A stretch of 64,000 bases of DNA, taken from positions 62,001 through 126,000 of the forward strand of contig CAVPMY010000003.1 of NCBI GenBank assembly GCA_963706685.1, written 5' to 3'. The stretch's first letter is position 1. The number at the start of each line of letters is the position of its first letter. The notes under the pieces were generated by a model. It saw nothing but the letters and a program-made list of their open reading frames with translations, ran no database searches and had not been told where the DNA came from. Source of the stretch: CADEEN01 sp963706685. GTDB lineage: Bacteria; Pseudomonadota; Gammaproteobacteria; Burkholderiales; Burkholderiaceae_C. Position numbers and translations under genes: made by a program. Positions 54,519 through 63,720 of this stretch are shown here, piece after piece.

Positions 54519-56116
54519 AGGAACATTTTGTCGCCTTGGTCTATATCCTGGTTATTGCCGGAGTTGCATTCCTGGTGATGGCCAAGCCGCTGACGGCGCG
54601 CGTCATGGCGTCACCGGACTTCGCACGGCGACGCAATCTCTGGTTTGCGGTCACCGTGGTCACCTTTCTGGCCCACAATTTCTGGCTGGCCATGCTCGCC
54701 GTGGCGCTGATCGTCGCACTGGGATCGCGCCGCGAACACAATCCCGTGGCGCTGTACTGCGCGCTGCTGTTTGCCGTGCCGCAGTTTGACGTGCCGATAC
54801 CGGGCTTCGGCGTCATCAACCAATTGTTCGAGATCAATCATCCGCGGCTTCTGGCGCTGGTGTTGCTGTTGCCTGCTGCATGGCGTTTGGCCGGTCGACA
54901 GAGAACGCCAAACCCACGGTTGTTGATTCCGGACCTGATGATCATCGGCTTCTTTGGCTACGTGTTCGTGGTCAATGCCACTGCCGCCTCAGTCACCGGA
55001 CTGATGCGCTTTGCCACCTACCTGACACTTGATCACTTGCTGCTGTACTACGTGGTGACGCGATCGATCACCAGCCGCAAACAATTGATCGACGTCCTGG
55101 CCAGTTTCGCCATGGGCTTGGCGGTGATCTCGCTGATTGCGGTGTTCGAGAATCTGCGCAGTTGGCTCGTCTACGAAAGCCTGCGCGAACCCCTGGGCGT
55201 GCCGCCGCCAGACCTGACGATGTACCTGTTGCGCGTGACCGAAGACGGTGGCTACATGCGTGCGCTGACAACCACGGGCAACGCGATCGCGATGGGTTTC
55301 ATGGCCATGGTCGCCCTCATCTTTCATCTGGTCCTGGGTCGTGGCTACACGCCGAAGTGGCTCGGCGCAGGGGTGCTGCTGATGCTCTTTGGCGGCATCC
55401 TGGCTGCCGTTTCGCGCGGACCCTGGGTGGGCTGCGCGATAGGCCTGATGCTGGGACTGGCCACGGGTTCAGGCGCGAAACGCCGAATCCTGTGGATGTC
55501 GGCCGTCGTACCCGTGGTGGCCATGGCACTGTTGCTGTCGCCGGGCGGCCAGAAGTTCATCGACCTGTTGCCCATCGTCGGCACGGTCGAAGCAGGCAAT
55601 GTCACCTACCGCACGTTGCTGATCGATCGCGCCATGATCGTGTTCTGGCAGAACCCCGTGTTTGGCTCCCTGCAGTACATCTACAACCCGGTCCTGGAGG
55701 AAATGCGACAGGGCCAAGGCATCATCGACATTGTCAATTCCTACATCGGTGTCGCGCTGCCCTACGGCATCGTCGGCCTGATCCTGTTTGTGGCGCCGTC
55801 GTTGTATGCCCTGGCAGCCACTTGGACGACGAGTCGAAAGCTGGCCACTGTGGACCCGACCAGCGAGGCCACCGGCCGGGCCCTGGCGATGTCGATGCTC
55901 GCCATCATGCTGGTGATCGGAACGGTCAGCCACTACTTCCACATTCCCATCGTGCACTGGATGGTCGTCAGCCTGTGCATGGCCTATGCAGCGAATGCGC
56001 CGGCATGGCACCGCAATCCCGCGGCCGCTGAACGTTCGGGTCCGAGGGCCGCGCCGACAATGCGTCCAGGCATGGCTGGTCAGCCAATGAGGCCGTCACC
56101 GCGGCGCCACGCTTGA
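54515..56116 (+). CDS. O-antigen ligase/polymerase-like membrane protein
   Basis: This is a 533-residue protein with 11-12 membrane segments. A Wzy_C/O-antigen ligase-type loop lies in the middle, with 'LTTTGNAIAMGFMAMVALIF' and 'LAAVSRGPWVGCAIGLMLGL', the conserved 'SRG' followed by a hydrophobic stretch. The next extracytoplasmic segment has 'YRTLLIDRAMIVFWQNPVFG', also typical. It would polymerise repeat units or ligate the chain. The C-terminal 40 residues are Pro/Arg-rich. The ATG overlaps the xrtB stop. 165 bases without a recognisable gene follow. Confidence 0.83.
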   Translation: MKEHFVALVYILVIAGVAFLVMAKPLTARVMASPDFARRRNLWFAVTVVTFLAHNFWLAMLAVALIVALGSRREHNPVALYCALLFAVPQFDVPIPGFGVINQLFEINHPRLLALVLLLPAAWRLAGRQRTPNPRLLIPDLMIIGFFGYVFVVNATAASVTGLMRFATYLTLDHLLLYYVVTRSITSRKQLIDVLASFAMGLAVISLIAVFENLRSWLVYESLREPLGVPPPDLTMYLLRVTEDGGYMRALTTTGNAIAMGFMAMVALIFHLVLGRGYTPKWLGAGVLLMLFGGILAAVSRGPWVGCAIGLMLGLATGSGAKRRILWMSAVVPVVAMALLLSPGGQKFIDLLPIVGTVEAGNVTYRTLLIDRAMIVFWQNPVFGSLQYIYNPVLEEMRQGQGIIDIVNSYIGVALPYGIVGLILFVAPSLYALAATWTTSRKLATVDPTSEATGRALAMSMLAIMLVIGTVSHYFHIPIVHWMVVSLCMAYAANAPAWHRNPAAAERSGPRAAPTMRPGMAGQPMRPSPRRHA

Positions 56117-56281
56117 ATTCCTTCCGGGTTGCTGCAGGCCCCGCGCTTGGGTGGGTCGGCGAGCACGAATGCACGCCGCGCTCCGATCCGGTCCCACGTC
56201 TCGAGACGGCAGCGCCGAAAATCACAGGCCCGTCGGCGTGAGCCGGCGCCACGACCGCGTCCGGCGGTCATCAATTGCCCC

Positions 56282-57691
56282 ATGACCACTGCCGCCAGTT
56301 TGATGACGCCCGCCGCTGCCAGCGAACCCAAAGCGTCCACGCCGCTGAAGGAGCGCATGTTGCGTGCCGGCAGCTGGACGGTGTTTGCCTACGGCTGTAC
56401 GCTGGTGCTGCGTCTGGCCAGCAGTCTGATCCTGACCCGGCTGCTGGCACCCGAAGCCTTCGGCCTGATTGCCATCGTCTCGACGATCGCCACCGTGGCC
56501 ATGTTGCTTTCGGACATCGGCATTCGGCAGTCCATCGTGCACAGCCCGCATGGCGATGAGCCGATGATGCTCAACACCGCCTGGACGATGCAGATTCTTC
56601 GCGGCGGCCTGATCTGGCTGGTGTGTTGCCTGATCGCACTCGCCCTCTATGGCGCAGGGCAAGCTGGATGGCTCACTGTCGGATCGGTTTATTCGTCCCC
56701 CCAGCTGCCGTTGCTGTTGGCGCTGGGCACGTTCAATGCGGTCATCGTCGGCTTCGAAAGCACCAAGCGTTTCAGCGCCGACCGCCGCATCGACCAGAAA
56801 CGCGTCGTACTGATCGAACTCGGCGCGATGTTCATCAATATTTCGGTCGCGATCGTATTGAGCTGGCTCACCCACTCGGTATGGGCGATCGTGGTCGGCG
56901 GCGTGGTCGCGGCAGTGTGCTCGGTCAGCGCAGGACATGCATGGTTGCACGGCCAACCCAATCGTCTGGCGTGGCACCGCGAGTTCGCCAGCCAGATCTT
57001 TCATTTCGGCAAGTGGATTCTGGCCTCGTCGCTGCTCTTCGTGCTGGCCACCAACGGCGACAAGCTGCTGCTCGGCGTCTGGGTCACACCCGCGGTACTC
57101 GGCTGTTTCGCCATCGGGCAGAGCCTGGCGCAGATCCTCGAGCTGGCTGTGGGCCGCGTCTTCACCCAGGTAGCTTCGCCGGCATTTGCCGACGTCATGC
57201 GCAACAGCCCGCAGCGTCTGCGCGAGGTCTATCTGCGCATGCGCCTGCCGATCGACTTGATCTTCATTTCAGCGGCGGGCTTCTTGTTCGCCATCGGCCC
57301 CTGGCTGGTGGGTCTGATGTACGACCCGCGCTACAGGGAAGCAGGAACCATCCTGCAAATCCTCTCGTTCCTGCTGATCGTTGCTCGCTACGGCGTGTCG
57401 ACCAGCGCCTACTTGGCGCTGCAGGCGCCGCAAGTGCAGGCATTGATGAACCTGGTGCGCGTCGTGGCGTTCTTCGTTTGCGTGCCTCTGGCGTACCAGA
57501 CTTTCGGTGTGAATGGCGCGTACTGGGCCATTGCCTTGAGTCCGGCGTCGATTGCGCCAGTGGTTTGGTGGTTCGACCGCCACTATGGCATTGCAAGTTG
57601 GCGCCACGAAGTGTTGACGCTGCTGGTCTGGCCAGTGGGTTGGGTCCTGGGGCTGGCCTTTGTCGCAGCCGCAAGATGGCTGTCGTCGTGA
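56282..57691 (+). CDS. Polysaccharide flippase (Wzx/MATE-like)
   Basis: The 469-residue protein has 12 or more hydrophobic segments in the polysaccharide-transporter arrangement: 'LASSLILTRLLAPEAFGLIA', 'DIGIRQSIVHSPHGDE', 'WILASSLLFVLATNGDKLLL' and 'LGCFAIGQSLAQILELAVGR'. It would turn lipid-linked repeat units over to the periplasmic face of the inner membrane. Its 3' end overlaps the next glycosyltransferase gene by 16 bases, so the genes are cotranscribed. Confidence 0.9.
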   Translation: MTTAASLMTPAAASEPKASTPLKERMLRAGSWTVFAYGCTLVLRLASSLILTRLLAPEAFGLIAIVSTIATVAMLLSDIGIRQSIVHSPHGDEPMMLNTAWTMQILRGGLIWLVCCLIALALYGAGQAGWLTVGSVYSSPQLPLLLALGTFNAVIVGFESTKRFSADRRIDQKRVVLIELGAMFINISVAIVLSWLTHSVWAIVVGGVVAAVCSVSAGHAWLHGQPNRLAWHREFASQIFHFGKWILASSLLFVLATNGDKLLLGVWVTPAVLGCFAIGQSLAQILELAVGRVFTQVASPAFADVMRNSPQRLREVYLRMRLPIDLIFISAAGFLFAIGPWLVGLMYDPRYREAGTILQILSFLLIVARYGVSTSAYLALQAPQVQALMNLVRVVAFFVCVPLAYQTFGVNGAYWAIALSPASIAPVVWWFDRHYGIASWRHEVLTLLVWPVGWVLGLAFVAAARWLSS

Positions 57692-58791
57692 GCTCGAGCG
57701 ACGCTCAGACGACGCAGCACGCCATGCACGTCACGATCGGCATCCTCGCCTACAACGAGAGCGAGGTCATCGCCCGCACCATCAGTTCGCTGTTCGAACA
57801 GTCGGTGTTCAGCGGCCACGGCTTGACGCTGCCGGATGTGCAGTGGGACATCGTCGTCGTGCCCAACGGCTGCAAGGACGATACGCATCAACGCGCCGAG
57901 CAGGCACTGCAAGCCTCGTGCGCGCTCAGCAAGTCGGCCAAGGTGAGCCACCGCGTCATCTCGCTCGAGCGCGCCGGCAAGAGCCACGCGTGGAACAAGC
58001 TGGTCCATGAACTCGCGGCCCCGGCCACCGACGCTTTCTTGATGATCGACGCCGACATCGAGTTCGGCCACCCCGACACCGTCGCCAACTGTGTGCAACG
58101 GCTGCGGAGTGACGCCCACGCGTGGTCCGTGGTCGACCTGCCACTCAAGCGCTTCTCTGCCGATGCCGACGACTCATACATCGCCAAACTGTCGATGGGG
58201 GTGTCGACCACGCGACTGGCCATTGGTCCGCCGGGCATCTCGGGTCAGTTCTATGTCATGGCCGCAACGCGGATGCGCAGCGTCTGGATGCCTGTGGATC
58301 TTTCCGTTGAAGACGGCTTTCTGCACGCCATGGTCATCACCGACAATTTCCGCCAGGAGCCCGATTACTCGCGTGTCGTGCGTGCCGACAACGCTTCGCA
58401 CTATTACGAGGGCTTGAGCCGCCTGCGCGACATCGTCAACCATGAAGTGCGGATCACGATCGGCACCGTGCTCAATGCCTACCTGTGCTGGGACGTGCTG
58501 TTGTTCATGACGCCGCGTGATGGTCCGGGCGCCGGAGACGTCGTGCGCAAGCTCAACGCCCTGGATCCGGATTGGTACCGACGCATGATGGAAAACCAGA
58601 TTGCCATTCGGGGTTCCTGGCCGATTCGCCTCAAGGAGTTCTGGCGCCGCTTGCCCGGCTGGTGGGCCCTGCCACTGACGCAACGTCTCGGCAAGTTGCC
58701 GAGCATGTTGTTATTGTCGGTGTTCGATGCCTACGTGATGTGGCAGGTGCAGCGCCGGCTCGTCTCTGGCAGGGCCGTCAGCTATTGGTAG
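57676..58791 (+). CDS. Glycosyltransferase family 2 protein
   Basis: The 371-residue protein has a GT-A core: 'VTIGILAYNESEVIARTISS', 'WDIVVVPNGCKDDTHQRAE', 'GKSHAWNKLVHEL' and the metal-binding 'AFLMIDADIEFG'. 'SVEDGFLHAMVITDNF' is the acceptor-side acidic motif. A C-terminal hydrophobic segment may tie it to the membrane. The start could also be the ATG at 57724 (MHVTIGIL), which removes the overlap with the flippase gene. The sugar transferred is unknown. Confidence 0.86.
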   Translation: MAVVVSSSDAQTTQHAMHVTIGILAYNESEVIARTISSLFEQSVFSGHGLTLPDVQWDIVVVPNGCKDDTHQRAEQALQASCALSKSAKVSHRVISLERAGKSHAWNKLVHELAAPATDAFLMIDADIEFGHPDTVANCVQRLRSDAHAWSVVDLPLKRFSADADDSYIAKLSMGVSTTRLAIGPPGISGQFYVMAATRMRSVWMPVDLSVEDGFLHAMVITDNFRQEPDYSRVVRADNASHYYEGLSRLRDIVNHEVRITIGTVLNAYLCWDVLLFMTPRDGPGAGDVVRKLNALDPDWYRRMMENQIAIRGSWPIRLKEFWRRLPGWWALPLTQRLGKLPSMLLLSVFDAYVMWQVQRRLVSGRAVSYW

Positions 58792-58827
58792 CAGGGGCTG
58801 CCGGATGGCTATGCTATTGAGATGAGC

Positions 58828-58853
58828 GGCGGCTTTGCCTGGGACGAGCCGCC
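58828..58853. other. Hairpin before the StrF-like glycosyltransferase gene
   Basis: GGCGGCT and AGCCGCC form a 7-base-pair stem with a 12-base loop, 36 bases after one glycosyltransferase stop and 54 bases before the next ATG. There is no T-run. It could attenuate transcription or simply be a processing site. Confidence 0.25.
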
Positions 58854-58907
58854 TCATGGGCGCCGACTTGCACGCCGAATTCGCGTGCATCACCTGGATC
58901 CGAGTTC

Positions 58908-59717
58908 ATGAGAGATGAAAAATTCAGTTTCGTGGTGGCTGTCAACAACCACCGTGTTCTACACAACAACCTGATGCAGTCGCCGTTGCTCGCCGACGCT
59001 GCTTCACCTCATCAGATCATCACCAGAGAAGACTTCGCGTCCGCCGGCGCCGCCTACAACAGCGGGTTGGACGAGGCGGTCAACGACGTGGTCATCTTCA
59101 TCCACCAGGACATGTACCTGCCTGCCGATTGGATCGACCACGTCTCGCAGTCGATTCAGGCACTCGATGCGGCCGGCGAAAACTGGGGCGTGCTCGGATG
59201 CTCAGGCGTCACGCCCGAGCATCCAACCGGCTTGGGACAGGTCTACTCCACCGGACTCGGTGTGATCGGCAAACCGCTGGCCCGGCCCGAACCGGTCGAC
59301 ACCCTCGACGAGATCGTGCTGATCATCCGCAAATCGCGCGGATTGCGGTTCGACCCCACTGTGCCCCACTTCCACATGTATGGCACCGATATCTGCCTCG
59401 AGGCTCGGAGCCGCGGCATGCGCTCGTTCGCGATCCAGGCCTTCTGTGTCCACAATACGAACCAGGTGCTGGATCTGCCGGCCGAGTTCAAGCTGAGCTA
59501 TCGTTACATCAAGCGCAAGTGGCGCCGATACCTGCCGATCTACACCACATGCACCATCGTCGAGCGATTTGACCGTGACATGCGCCGACAATGGAAAGAG
59601 GCCTTCGTCGACCGCCTGCGTGGCCGCCCCCGAACGACAGCGCCGCGCATGGACGATCCGCGATCGATCTTTCGCGGCGGTGAAAACGCTCAGAGTGTCA
59701 TCTCGCCTCCAGGCTGA
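58908..59717 (+). CDS. StrF-domain glycosyltransferase (PF13712 type)
   Basis: The 269-residue protein has 'FSFVVAVNNHRVLHNNLMQS', 'AGAAYNSGLDEAVNDVVIFI' with 'HQDMYLPADWIDHVSQSIQA', and 'HFHMYGTDICLEARSRGMRS', matching the streptomycin-biosynthesis StrF/GT2-like family that is common in polysaccharide clusters. 'HQDMYL' stands where a DxD metal site is expected. The C-terminal 40 residues are Arg/Pro-rich and unlike the family. The sugar is unknown. Confidence 0.8.
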   Translation: MRDEKFSFVVAVNNHRVLHNNLMQSPLLADAASPHQIITREDFASAGAAYNSGLDEAVNDVVIFIHQDMYLPADWIDHVSQSIQALDAAGENWGVLGCSGVTPEHPTGLGQVYSTGLGVIGKPLARPEPVDTLDEIVLIIRKSRGLRFDPTVPHFHMYGTDICLEARSRGMRSFAIQAFCVHNTNQVLDLPAEFKLSYRYIKRKWRRYLPIYTTCTIVERFDRDMRRQWKEAFVDRLRGRPRTTAPRMDDPRSIFRGGENAQSVISPPG

Positions 59718-59792
59718 GGCAAACACCTGTGCCGTTTTCGAATGGCGTCGTGTCACGGGATACCTTTCAACGCCAACACGACCAAGAAACGC

Positions 59793-60066
59793 ATGCGTCC
59801 CGTCACCCTACCGATCGGTACCTCAGACGGCCTGCGCATGGACCCGAAGCAGGTGCGTGCACTGGGCAGCCTGCTGGCGGAGGACTGCTGCCGCGCCGAC
59901 CCGCTGCCTCATGTCGCATGGACGGCATCCTGCCCGAGCCATTGATCCGCCAACTGTTCAATCATGTCCCGAAGGACCTGCTCCAAAGGATGTCGTCTTC
60001 GCACGCAGCCTTCGCGGCAGTTGAGCGACCCCGGCTGCCGGGCCGCCGTCCCATGCACCCGATGTC
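59793..60066 (+). pseudogene. Fragment of a 2OG-Fe(II) oxygenase-like gene
   Basis: The 349 bases between two glycosyltransferase genes hold a short reading frame from ATG 59793 with 'LRMDPKQVRALGSLLAEDCC' and 'RADPLPHVAW'. The next frame continues 'MDGILPEPLIRQLFNHVPKD'. Joined, the text resembles the start of 2OG-Fe(II) oxygenases ('ADP.PHVV.D..LP...'). The iron-binding H-x-D...H region and all the rest are missing. It is a truncated relic, not a working gene; an indel alone cannot restore it because the next gene starts at 60067. Confidence 0.45.
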
Positions 60067-61281
60067 ATGCGAATTGCCTACCTGATCAACCAATACCCGA
60101 AGGTCAGCCACAGCTTCATTCGACGCGAGATCGTCGCACTCGAGCGTGCGGGGATCGACGTGGTGCGGGTGTCTGTGCGCGGCTGGAACGATATCGCTGC
60201 CGACGCGGCCGACGAAATCGAGAAAGGCAAGACGCGCTACTTGCTGCAACGCGGCATGGGTCCGTTGGCGATGGCGATGTTGGCCTGTATCGTCACCAAT
60301 CCCTGGTCATTCGCCATCGCGCTGGCCAGCGCGCTGCGATTTTCGCGCGGCTCGTTGCGCCCGCTGCCGCTGCATCTCGTCTATTTGGCCGAAGCCTGCC
60401 TGCTCAAGCGCTGGCTGCGCGAGCTGAAGTGTGACCACGTGCACGCGCACTTTGGCACCAACGCCGCCGAGGTCGTCTATCTGTGCCGCCGGCTCGGCGG
60501 ACCCGGCTTCAGCTTCACCGTACACGGGCCTGAAGAGTTCGACATGCCGGCGGCCCTGCACCTGCCGAAGAAGGTGCGGCTGGCTCGCTTCGTCGTCGCC
60601 ATCAGCTCCTTCGGCCGCAGCCAGATGATGCGCTGGATCGATGCCGCGGATTGGCACAAGGTGCGCGTGGTGCACTGCGGGCTCGACGGCGAGTTCCTGG
60701 CGCAGACACTGACACCGCCGCCGCGCAACCTGCAATTCGTTTGTGTCGGCCGTCTGTGCGAGCAAAAGGGTCAGCTGCTGTTGTTGCGCGCCGTGCACCG
60801 GCTGCGCGAGCAGGGTCTGCGCGTCGAGCTGGTGCTCGCCGGTGATGGCGAAATGCGCCCCGAAGTCGAAGCATTGATCGCACAACTGGGCATCGCCGAG
60901 CAAGTGCGCATCACCGGCTGGATCAGCGGCGACACGGTGCGCCAGGAGATTCTGCAAGCCCGTGCGCTGGTGCTGCCGAGCTTCGCCGAAGGCTTGCCGG
61001 TCGTGCTGATGGAAGCCATGGCGCTGGGTCGGCCGGTGATCTCGACCTACATCGCCGGCATCCCCGAACTGGTGCACAACGGCATCAACGGCTGGCTCAT
61101 CCCAGCCGGCGACGTGCAAGCCCTGGCCGACGCCATGCGCGAGGTGCTGGCGAGCGATGAGCACGCGCTGGCTGCCATCGGCGAGCGCGCCCATCAGCGC
61201 GCGCTGGCGCGCCACTCGATCGACACCGAAGCCGACAAGCTCCTGGCGCACTTCCGCACTGCGGTCGCCGGCGCGGCCTGA
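60067..61281 (+). CDS. Glycosyltransferase family 4 (GT-B fold)
   Basis: The 404-residue protein begins 'MRIAYLINQYPKVSHSFIRR'. The N-domain shows 'HVHAHFGTNAAEVVYLCRRL' and 'FSFTVHGPEEFDMP'. The C-domain is 'FVCVGRLCEQKGQLLLLRAV' and the nucleotide-sugar site 'SFAEGLPVVLMEAMALGRPV' with the conserved E...E. It adds one sugar to the lipid-linked intermediate on the cytoplasmic side. It is followed after 5 bases by the next glycosyltransferase. Confidence 0.9.
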   Translation: MRIAYLINQYPKVSHSFIRREIVALERAGIDVVRVSVRGWNDIAADAADEIEKGKTRYLLQRGMGPLAMAMLACIVTNPWSFAIALASALRFSRGSLRPLPLHLVYLAEACLLKRWLRELKCDHVHAHFGTNAAEVVYLCRRLGGPGFSFTVHGPEEFDMPAALHLPKKVRLARFVVAISSFGRSQMMRWIDAADWHKVRVVHCGLDGEFLAQTLTPPPRNLQFVCVGRLCEQKGQLLLLRAVHRLREQGLRVELVLAGDGEMRPEVEALIAQLGIAEQVRITGWISGDTVRQEILQARALVLPSFAEGLPVVLMEAMALGRPVISTYIAGIPELVHNGINGWLIPAGDVQALADAMREVLASDEHALAAIGERAHQRALARHSIDTEADKLLAHFRTAVAGAA

Positions 61282-61286
61282 CAGCC

Positions 61287-62486
61287 ATGGGGTGGGGCCC
61301 TTTGACCTATGCCGTCGGCGCGCTGTGCATCCTGGCCGCGCTGCCGGTGCTGGTGCTCGGTGCGCAAGTGATGCTGGCTCATGGCCGGCGTCGCGCTCCC
61401 GCCGCTGCGGCGCCCCGCCGGCCCGACAGCGACATCGCAGTGCTGATCCCCGCGCACAACGAAGTGGTGGGCATCGAAGCCACATTGAATTGCCTGAAAG
61501 CCCAAATGCGCCCCGGCGACCGGGTGCTCGTCGTTGCCGACAATTGCAGCGACGAAACTGCCGCGGTGGCGCGCCTTGCCGGCGCCGAAGTCATCGAACG
61601 CAGCGACAGCGTGCGCCGCGGCAAGGGATTCGCGCTCGACTTTGGCGTACGCCATTTGGGCGCGCGGCCACCCGCGGTGGTGGTGATCGTCGATGCCGAC
61701 TGCCTGCTCGACGCCGGCGCCATCGACACGCTGGCCGGCCTGTGCGGCGTCACGGGGCGGCCGGTGCAGGCCCTCTACGAAATGAATGCGCCGCCCGGCG
61801 CCGGACTGCGGGCGCGCGTGTCTGCCTTTGCCTGGCGCGTGCGCAATCGCGTGCGGCCGCTGGGTTGGTGGCACGTCGGTGCGCCCTGCCAGTTGATGGG
61901 CACAGGCATGGCCTTTCCCTGGGCGCTGCTGCGCGACGCGCCACTGGCCAGTGGCCATCTGGCCGAGGACGTGCAACTTGGCGCGGACCTGGCGCTGCGC
62001 GGCCAGCCGCCGCTGTTCGCTCCGCAGGCACGCGTGGCCAGCGAATTCCCGGTCGCCGACGACGCCGCCGCATCGCAGCGCCGCCGCTGGGAGCATGGCA
62101 ACCTGTCGCTGATGTTCGTGCACGGCCCGCGTCTGCTCGCCGCCGGACTGGCCCGTGCCGACTGGCGCCTGCTGGCCATGGCCGCCGACCTGTTGGTGCC
62201 GCCGCTGGCGCTGCTGGTTCAGTTGCAGCTCGGTTTGCTCCTGATCGGCGCGTTGGCCTGGTGGCTCGGTGCCAGCATCGTGCCCTTGGGCATCAGCGCC
62301 GCGGCGTTGGCGTTGCTGGCGTTGTCGATCATGGCCGCTTGGCGCCTGGCCGGGCGCGACATCATCAAGCTGTCCGAGCTGCTGCTCACGGCACCGGCCT
62401 ATGCCTTGCGCAAGCTGCCGATGTACGTCGCCTTCTTGTGGAAACGCCAATCAACCTGGGTGCGTGCCAAACGTGATGGCGACTGA
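61287..62486 (+). CDS. Membrane glycosyltransferase family 2 (processive-type motifs)
   Basis: The 399-residue protein starts with a membrane segment ('GALCILAALPVLVLGAQVML'). It then has 'IAVLIPAHNEVVGIEATLNC', 'VLVVADNCSDETAAVARL', 'VVVIVDADCLLD' (DxD), 'HLAEDVQLGADLALRG' (ED) and QRRRW in 'ASQRRRWEHGNLS'. Two or three membrane segments close the protein. The QxxRW motif is typical of processive GT2 enzymes such as cellulose synthase, and also of some non-processive ones. Its end overlaps the wecG-like start by 11 bases. Confidence 0.88.
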   Translation: MGWGPLTYAVGALCILAALPVLVLGAQVMLAHGRRRAPAAAAPRRPDSDIAVLIPAHNEVVGIEATLNCLKAQMRPGDRVLVVADNCSDETAAVARLAGAEVIERSDSVRRGKGFALDFGVRHLGARPPAVVVIVDADCLLDAGAIDTLAGLCGVTGRPVQALYEMNAPPGAGLRARVSAFAWRVRNRVRPLGWWHVGAPCQLMGTGMAFPWALLRDAPLASGHLAEDVQLGADLALRGQPPLFAPQARVASEFPVADDAAASQRRRWEHGNLSLMFVHGPRLLAAGLARADWRLLAMAADLLVPPLALLVQLQLGLLLIGALAWWLGASIVPLGISAAALALLALSIMAAWRLAGRDIIKLSELLLTAPAYALRKLPMYVAFLWKRQSTWVRAKRDGD

Positions 62487-63720
62487 GGCGTCCGCTTCGC
62501 CGGCAACGGCGCCGCCGAGGCAAACCGACGCCGACAGCGACGTTTTGATCGTGCACACCGCCGACGGGCGGCCCCAGCTTGATCTCGGCCGCGACGTGCA
62601 CGCCCTGCTCGGCCTCGTGTTTGACCGTGTCGATCTGGACGGCGCCGCCCTCCACATACGCCGCTGCGTGACCACACGCCAGCGGTGTTTCCTGTCCACA
62701 CCCAACGTCAACTTCGTCGCTGCCGCAGCGCGCGACCGCGAGTTCCGCGGCTCGGTGTTGCGCAGCGACCTGAGTGTCGCCGACGGCTTTCCGATCGTGC
62801 TGGCCGCGCGCTGGATGGGCATCGACCTGCCAGGCCGCGTGGCCGGCGCCGACTTGTTCGAACGCCTGCAGTCCGCCGGCCGCGCAGCGCAACGCCCGCC
62901 GATCAAACTCTTTCTGTTCGGCGGCCCGCCAGGCGTTGGCGCGCACGCGGCCGCGCAACTGAATGCGCAGGCGCAGGGATTCGAGTGTGTCGGTCACGAC
63001 GAAGGCGGCTTCGGCGACATCGAGGCCATGAGTTCGGACGCCACGATCAATCGCATCAACGCCAGCGGCGCCGAGTTTGTGCTGGTGGCCCTCGGCGCCA
63101 GGAAAGGTCAGGCCTGGATCGAGCACAACCGCGCGCGATTGCACGCGCCGGTGATCAGTCACCTCGGCGCAGTCATCAACTTTGCCGCGCAAAGCATCGA
63201 GCGAGCGCCGCGGTGGATGCAGCGTGTGGGCCTGGAGTGGGTGTGGCGCATCGTTCAGGAGCCGCAGCTGTGGCGCCGCTATTGGCAGGACGGTCGCATG
63301 CTCGTCGCTGCGTTGGGCACCCGCTTGTTGCCCTGGTCAACGCGGCGCTGGCTGCGCCTGTTGCCGGCCGGTGCAAGACAAGCCCCGCAATTCACCATCG
63401 AGCAACGTGACAGCGGCCAGGCGGTGATCAAACTGTCCGGTGATTGGCGAGGCCCGGCAGACCAGAAGCCGCTTCGCCTGGCGCTGGCGCAATTGCTGCG
63501 CGCCGGCAGCAGCGTCGAATTCGACCTGAGCGCAGCACCGGCCGTCGACAGTGCACTGCTCGGCGTGCTGGCTGTGCTCGACGCCTGGCAAGTGGCGCCA
63601 CGCGCCGTGCGCGCCGAATCGGTGACCAACCGCGCCTTGCGTGCCGATGTGCATGCCTATGCAGCCCAGTACCTGCTGCAACGGGCGACTGACGGGCGCC
63701 AGCCGCCCCGGTTGTGCTCA
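62476..63720 (+). CDS. WecG/TagA/CpsF glycosyltransferase with a C-terminal STAS-like domain
   Basis: The reading frame opens at ATG 62476 and has no stop to the end of the window, so it is easy to overlook. The WecG-type domain (about residues 15-290) shows 'TPNVNFVAAAARDREFRGSV', 'SVADGFPIVLAARWMG', 'KLFLFGGPPGVGAHAAAQL', 'EFVLVALGARKGQAWIEHNR' and 'RAPRWMQRVGLEWVWRIVQE'. Such enzymes add ManNAc, ManNAcA or GlcA to lipid-linked sugars. A separate domain follows (about residues 300-400), with 'VIKLSGDWRGPADQ' and 'VEFDLSAAPAVDSALLGVLA', like a STAS domain. Sense ends near 63690: a TGA at 63690-63692 is one base out of frame, and an opposite-strand gene ends at 63718. A lost or gained base probably hides the real stop. 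Confidence 0.83.

Noticed and set aside
56117..56281. A minus-strand frame between polymerase and flippase ('WDRIGARRAFVLADPPKRGA')
   Set aside because: It looks somewhat protein-like but overlaps both flanking genes and has no recognisable family, start site or RBS, so I left it out.
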